DNA of 7,884 bases from an uncultured Clostridia bacterium. GTDB taxonomy: Bacteria; Bacillota; Clostridia; Oscillospirales; UBA644. Under the pieces are notes generated by a model. That model saw only the letters and a list, made by a program, of their open reading frames with translations, did not search any database and had not been told where the DNA came from. The stretch lies in the NCBI GenBank assembly GCA_904502105.1, contig CAJGDF010000076.1, forward strand, positions 1 to 7,884, read 5' to 3'. Below are positions 6,710-7,884 of the stretch, one piece after another (positions within the stretch are counted from its first letter, which is position 1; the number at the start of each line of letters is the position of its first letter). The translations under genes and the position numbers were made by a program.

Positions 6710-7884
6710 ATGGGACTTATTAAAGCAGGTATAGGAGCACTCGGCGGTGTTCTTGCCGATCAATGGAAAGAGTTTTTCTATTGCGATGCGTTACCGACAG
6801 ATGTTCTTGTAAGAAGAGGTCAGAAAAAGATAAGTGACCGCTCATCTAACACTAAAGGTAATGATAATGTTATTTCAAACGGTTCCGGTATTGCTGTCGC
6901 AGACGGCCAATGTATGATTATAGTTGAACAGGGTAAGGTCGTTGAAGTTTGTGCCGAACCCGGTGAATTTACTTACGATTCGTCTTCGGAGCCTTCTATC
7001 TTTGCGGGTAATCTCGGCCAAAGCATTCTTGACACATTCAAAGCTATTGGTAAACGTTTTACTTATGGCGGAGATACGGGCAAGGACCAGCGCGTTTATT
7101 ATTTCAACACAAAAGAAATAATCGGCAATAAATTCGGAACACCGAGCCCCATAATGTTCGATGTTGTAAATAAAGATATCAACATGAGAAGAACCGTTCA
7201 GGTAAGATGCAATGGTATTTATTCTTATTCTATCACAAATCCGATTCTTTTCTATACAAAGGTTTGCGGAAACGTTGAATATGATTATAAGAGAAGCCAG
7301 ATTGACGATACTCTTAAAACAGAGTTTATTTCTGCTCTTCAGCCTGCTCTCGGTGCCCTTTCAGATCTCGGACTTCGTCCTGCACAGATACCTGCAAAGG
7401 CTAACGAGCTTAAAGCGGCAATGAACGAAGCCCTCAAGCTCGAATGGGTCGAAAGCCGCGGTATAACCGTTGAAAAGATCGCTCTTAATCCTATCACTCT
7501 TACCGAAGAGGATATGAAGAAGATCAATCAGATGGAAGATGCCGCAACGTACGGTTCAAACGCCTTTATGATGGCAGGACGAATGGCTGAATCCACTGCA
7601 AATGCAATGGAAGCCGCAGCTTCTAACAAAGCAGGCGCGATGACAGGCTTTATGGGCATGGGTATGGCTATGAATCAGGGCGGCAATAATGCTGCACAGC
7701 AGTTTTATAATATGGGTGTTCAGCAACAGCAGGCAAAACAGCAGGAAAATGGCTGGGCTTGTTCCTGCGGCAAAACAGTTGTCGGAAACTTCTGCCCCGA
7801 ATGTGGTGCCAAAAAGCCCGAACCCGAAAATAAGGGTGCGTGGAGATGCTCTTGCGGAACTACAGCAACAGGTAAATTCTGTCC
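6710..7884 (+). CDS. SPFH/Band 7 protein with C-terminal zinc ribbons (YdjI/COG4260-like), 3' end missing
   Basis: An open frame of 391 codons without a stop, running off the window. It begins MGLIKAGIGALGGVLADQWKEFF, a Gly/Ala-rich, moderately hydrophobic start that could touch the membrane, and continues with the SPFH (stomatin/prohibitin-like) domain, about 25-265, including NTKGNDNVISNGSGIAVADGQ (47-67) and GKRFTYGGDTGKDQRVYYFNTKEI (114-137). A helical Ala/Glu part (about 265-305) and a Met/Gly/Gln-rich linker (about 310-346) lead to a zinc ribbon with C351, C353, C362 and C365. A second copy (C380, C382, C391) is cut by the window edge. AAAGGAG (6696-6702) lies 7 bases before ATG. B. subtilis YdjI, of the same architecture, works with the PspA envelope-stress system. 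A membrane-scaffold role here is by analogy only. It seems unrelated to the neighbouring sugar genes. Confidence 0.9.
   Translation, partial: MGLIKAGIGALGGVLADQWKEFFYCDALPTDVLVRRGQKKISDRSSNTKGNDNVISNGSGIAVADGQCMIIVEQGKVVEVCAEPGEFTYDSSSEPSIFAGNLGQSILDTFKAIGKRFTYGGDTGKDQRVYYFNTKEIIGNKFGTPSPIMFDVVNKDINMRRTVQVRCNGIYSYSITNPILFYTKVCGNVEYDYKRSQIDDTLKTEFISALQPALGALSDLGLRPAQIPAKANELKAAMNEALKLEWVESRGITVEKIALNPITLTEEDMKKINQMEDAATYGSNAFMMAGRMAESTANAMEAAASNKAGAMTGFMGMGMAMNQGGNNAAQQFYNMGVQQQQAKQQENGWACSCGKTVVGNFCPECGAKKPEPENKGAWRCSCGTTATGKFC

Noticed and set aside
1..7884. Defence system, prophage, insertion sequence, CRISPR array or toxin-antitoxin pair
   Set aside because: I found no repeat-spacer pattern, transposase, integrase, or paired small genes. 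All the coding space is taken by metabolic genes, a tRNA and an SPFH protein. The tRNA could serve as an integration site, but its 3' end lies outside the window.

Overview
The window looks like chromosomal DNA from a Gram-positive, AT-rich anaerobic plant-fibre or gut fermenter, most likely a Clostridia / Oscillospiraceae-type Firmicute. Reasons: near-consensus sigma-A promoters (17-bp spacers, two with extended -10 TGn), strong AAGGAG-type ribosome binding sites, several intracellular glycoside hydrolases without signal peptides, and a COG4260-type SPFH/zinc-ribbon protein of the kind common in Firmicutes. This placement is inference; there is no rRNA or other marker to confirm it.

Layout. 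The left edge (1-120, minus strand) holds the 5' half of a tRNA-Asn(GUU) gene, cut by the window exactly after the anticodon, with its own promoter. Positions 121-193 are AT-rich with no gene seen. A hairpin at 196-226 ends the leftward operon. That operon starts at a consensus promoter (2883-2911) and reads minus-strand: GH36 alpha-galactosidase (2848-674), then a 54-bp gap containing a 12-bp hairpin, then methylglyoxal synthase mgsA (619-236).

Divergently, a second good promoter (2941-2969) drives a plus-strand operon of three closely spaced genes with gaps of 27 and 26 bp: a GH51 alpha-L-arabinofuranosidase-type enzyme (2995-4524), a small metallo-beta-lactamase-fold hydrolase of unknown substrate (4552-5226), and an atypical cytoplasmic GH10-like enzyme (5253-6620). 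No strong terminator follows. A separate promoter (6633-6661) then precedes a stomatin/prohibitin-family (SPFH, YdjI-like) protein with tandem C-terminal zinc ribbons, which runs off the right end.

How the genes fit together (inference): none of the three glycosidases has an export signal, so they probably act in the cytoplasm on imported plant oligosaccharides. The GH36 enzyme would remove alpha-galactosyl groups (raffinose or galactomannan fragments), the GH51 enzyme would remove arabinosyl side chains, and the GH10-like enzyme would cut a beta-linked backbone fragment. The embedded metallo-hydrolase may remove a further decoration or open a lactone. MgsA downstream of the galactosidase could relieve dihydroxyacetone-phosphate build-up when sugar influx is high. 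No transporter or regulator lies in the window. I found no mobile element, CRISPR array, or convincing defence or other novel multi-gene system. The least explained parts are the metallo-hydrolase and the altered active site of the GH10-like protein.
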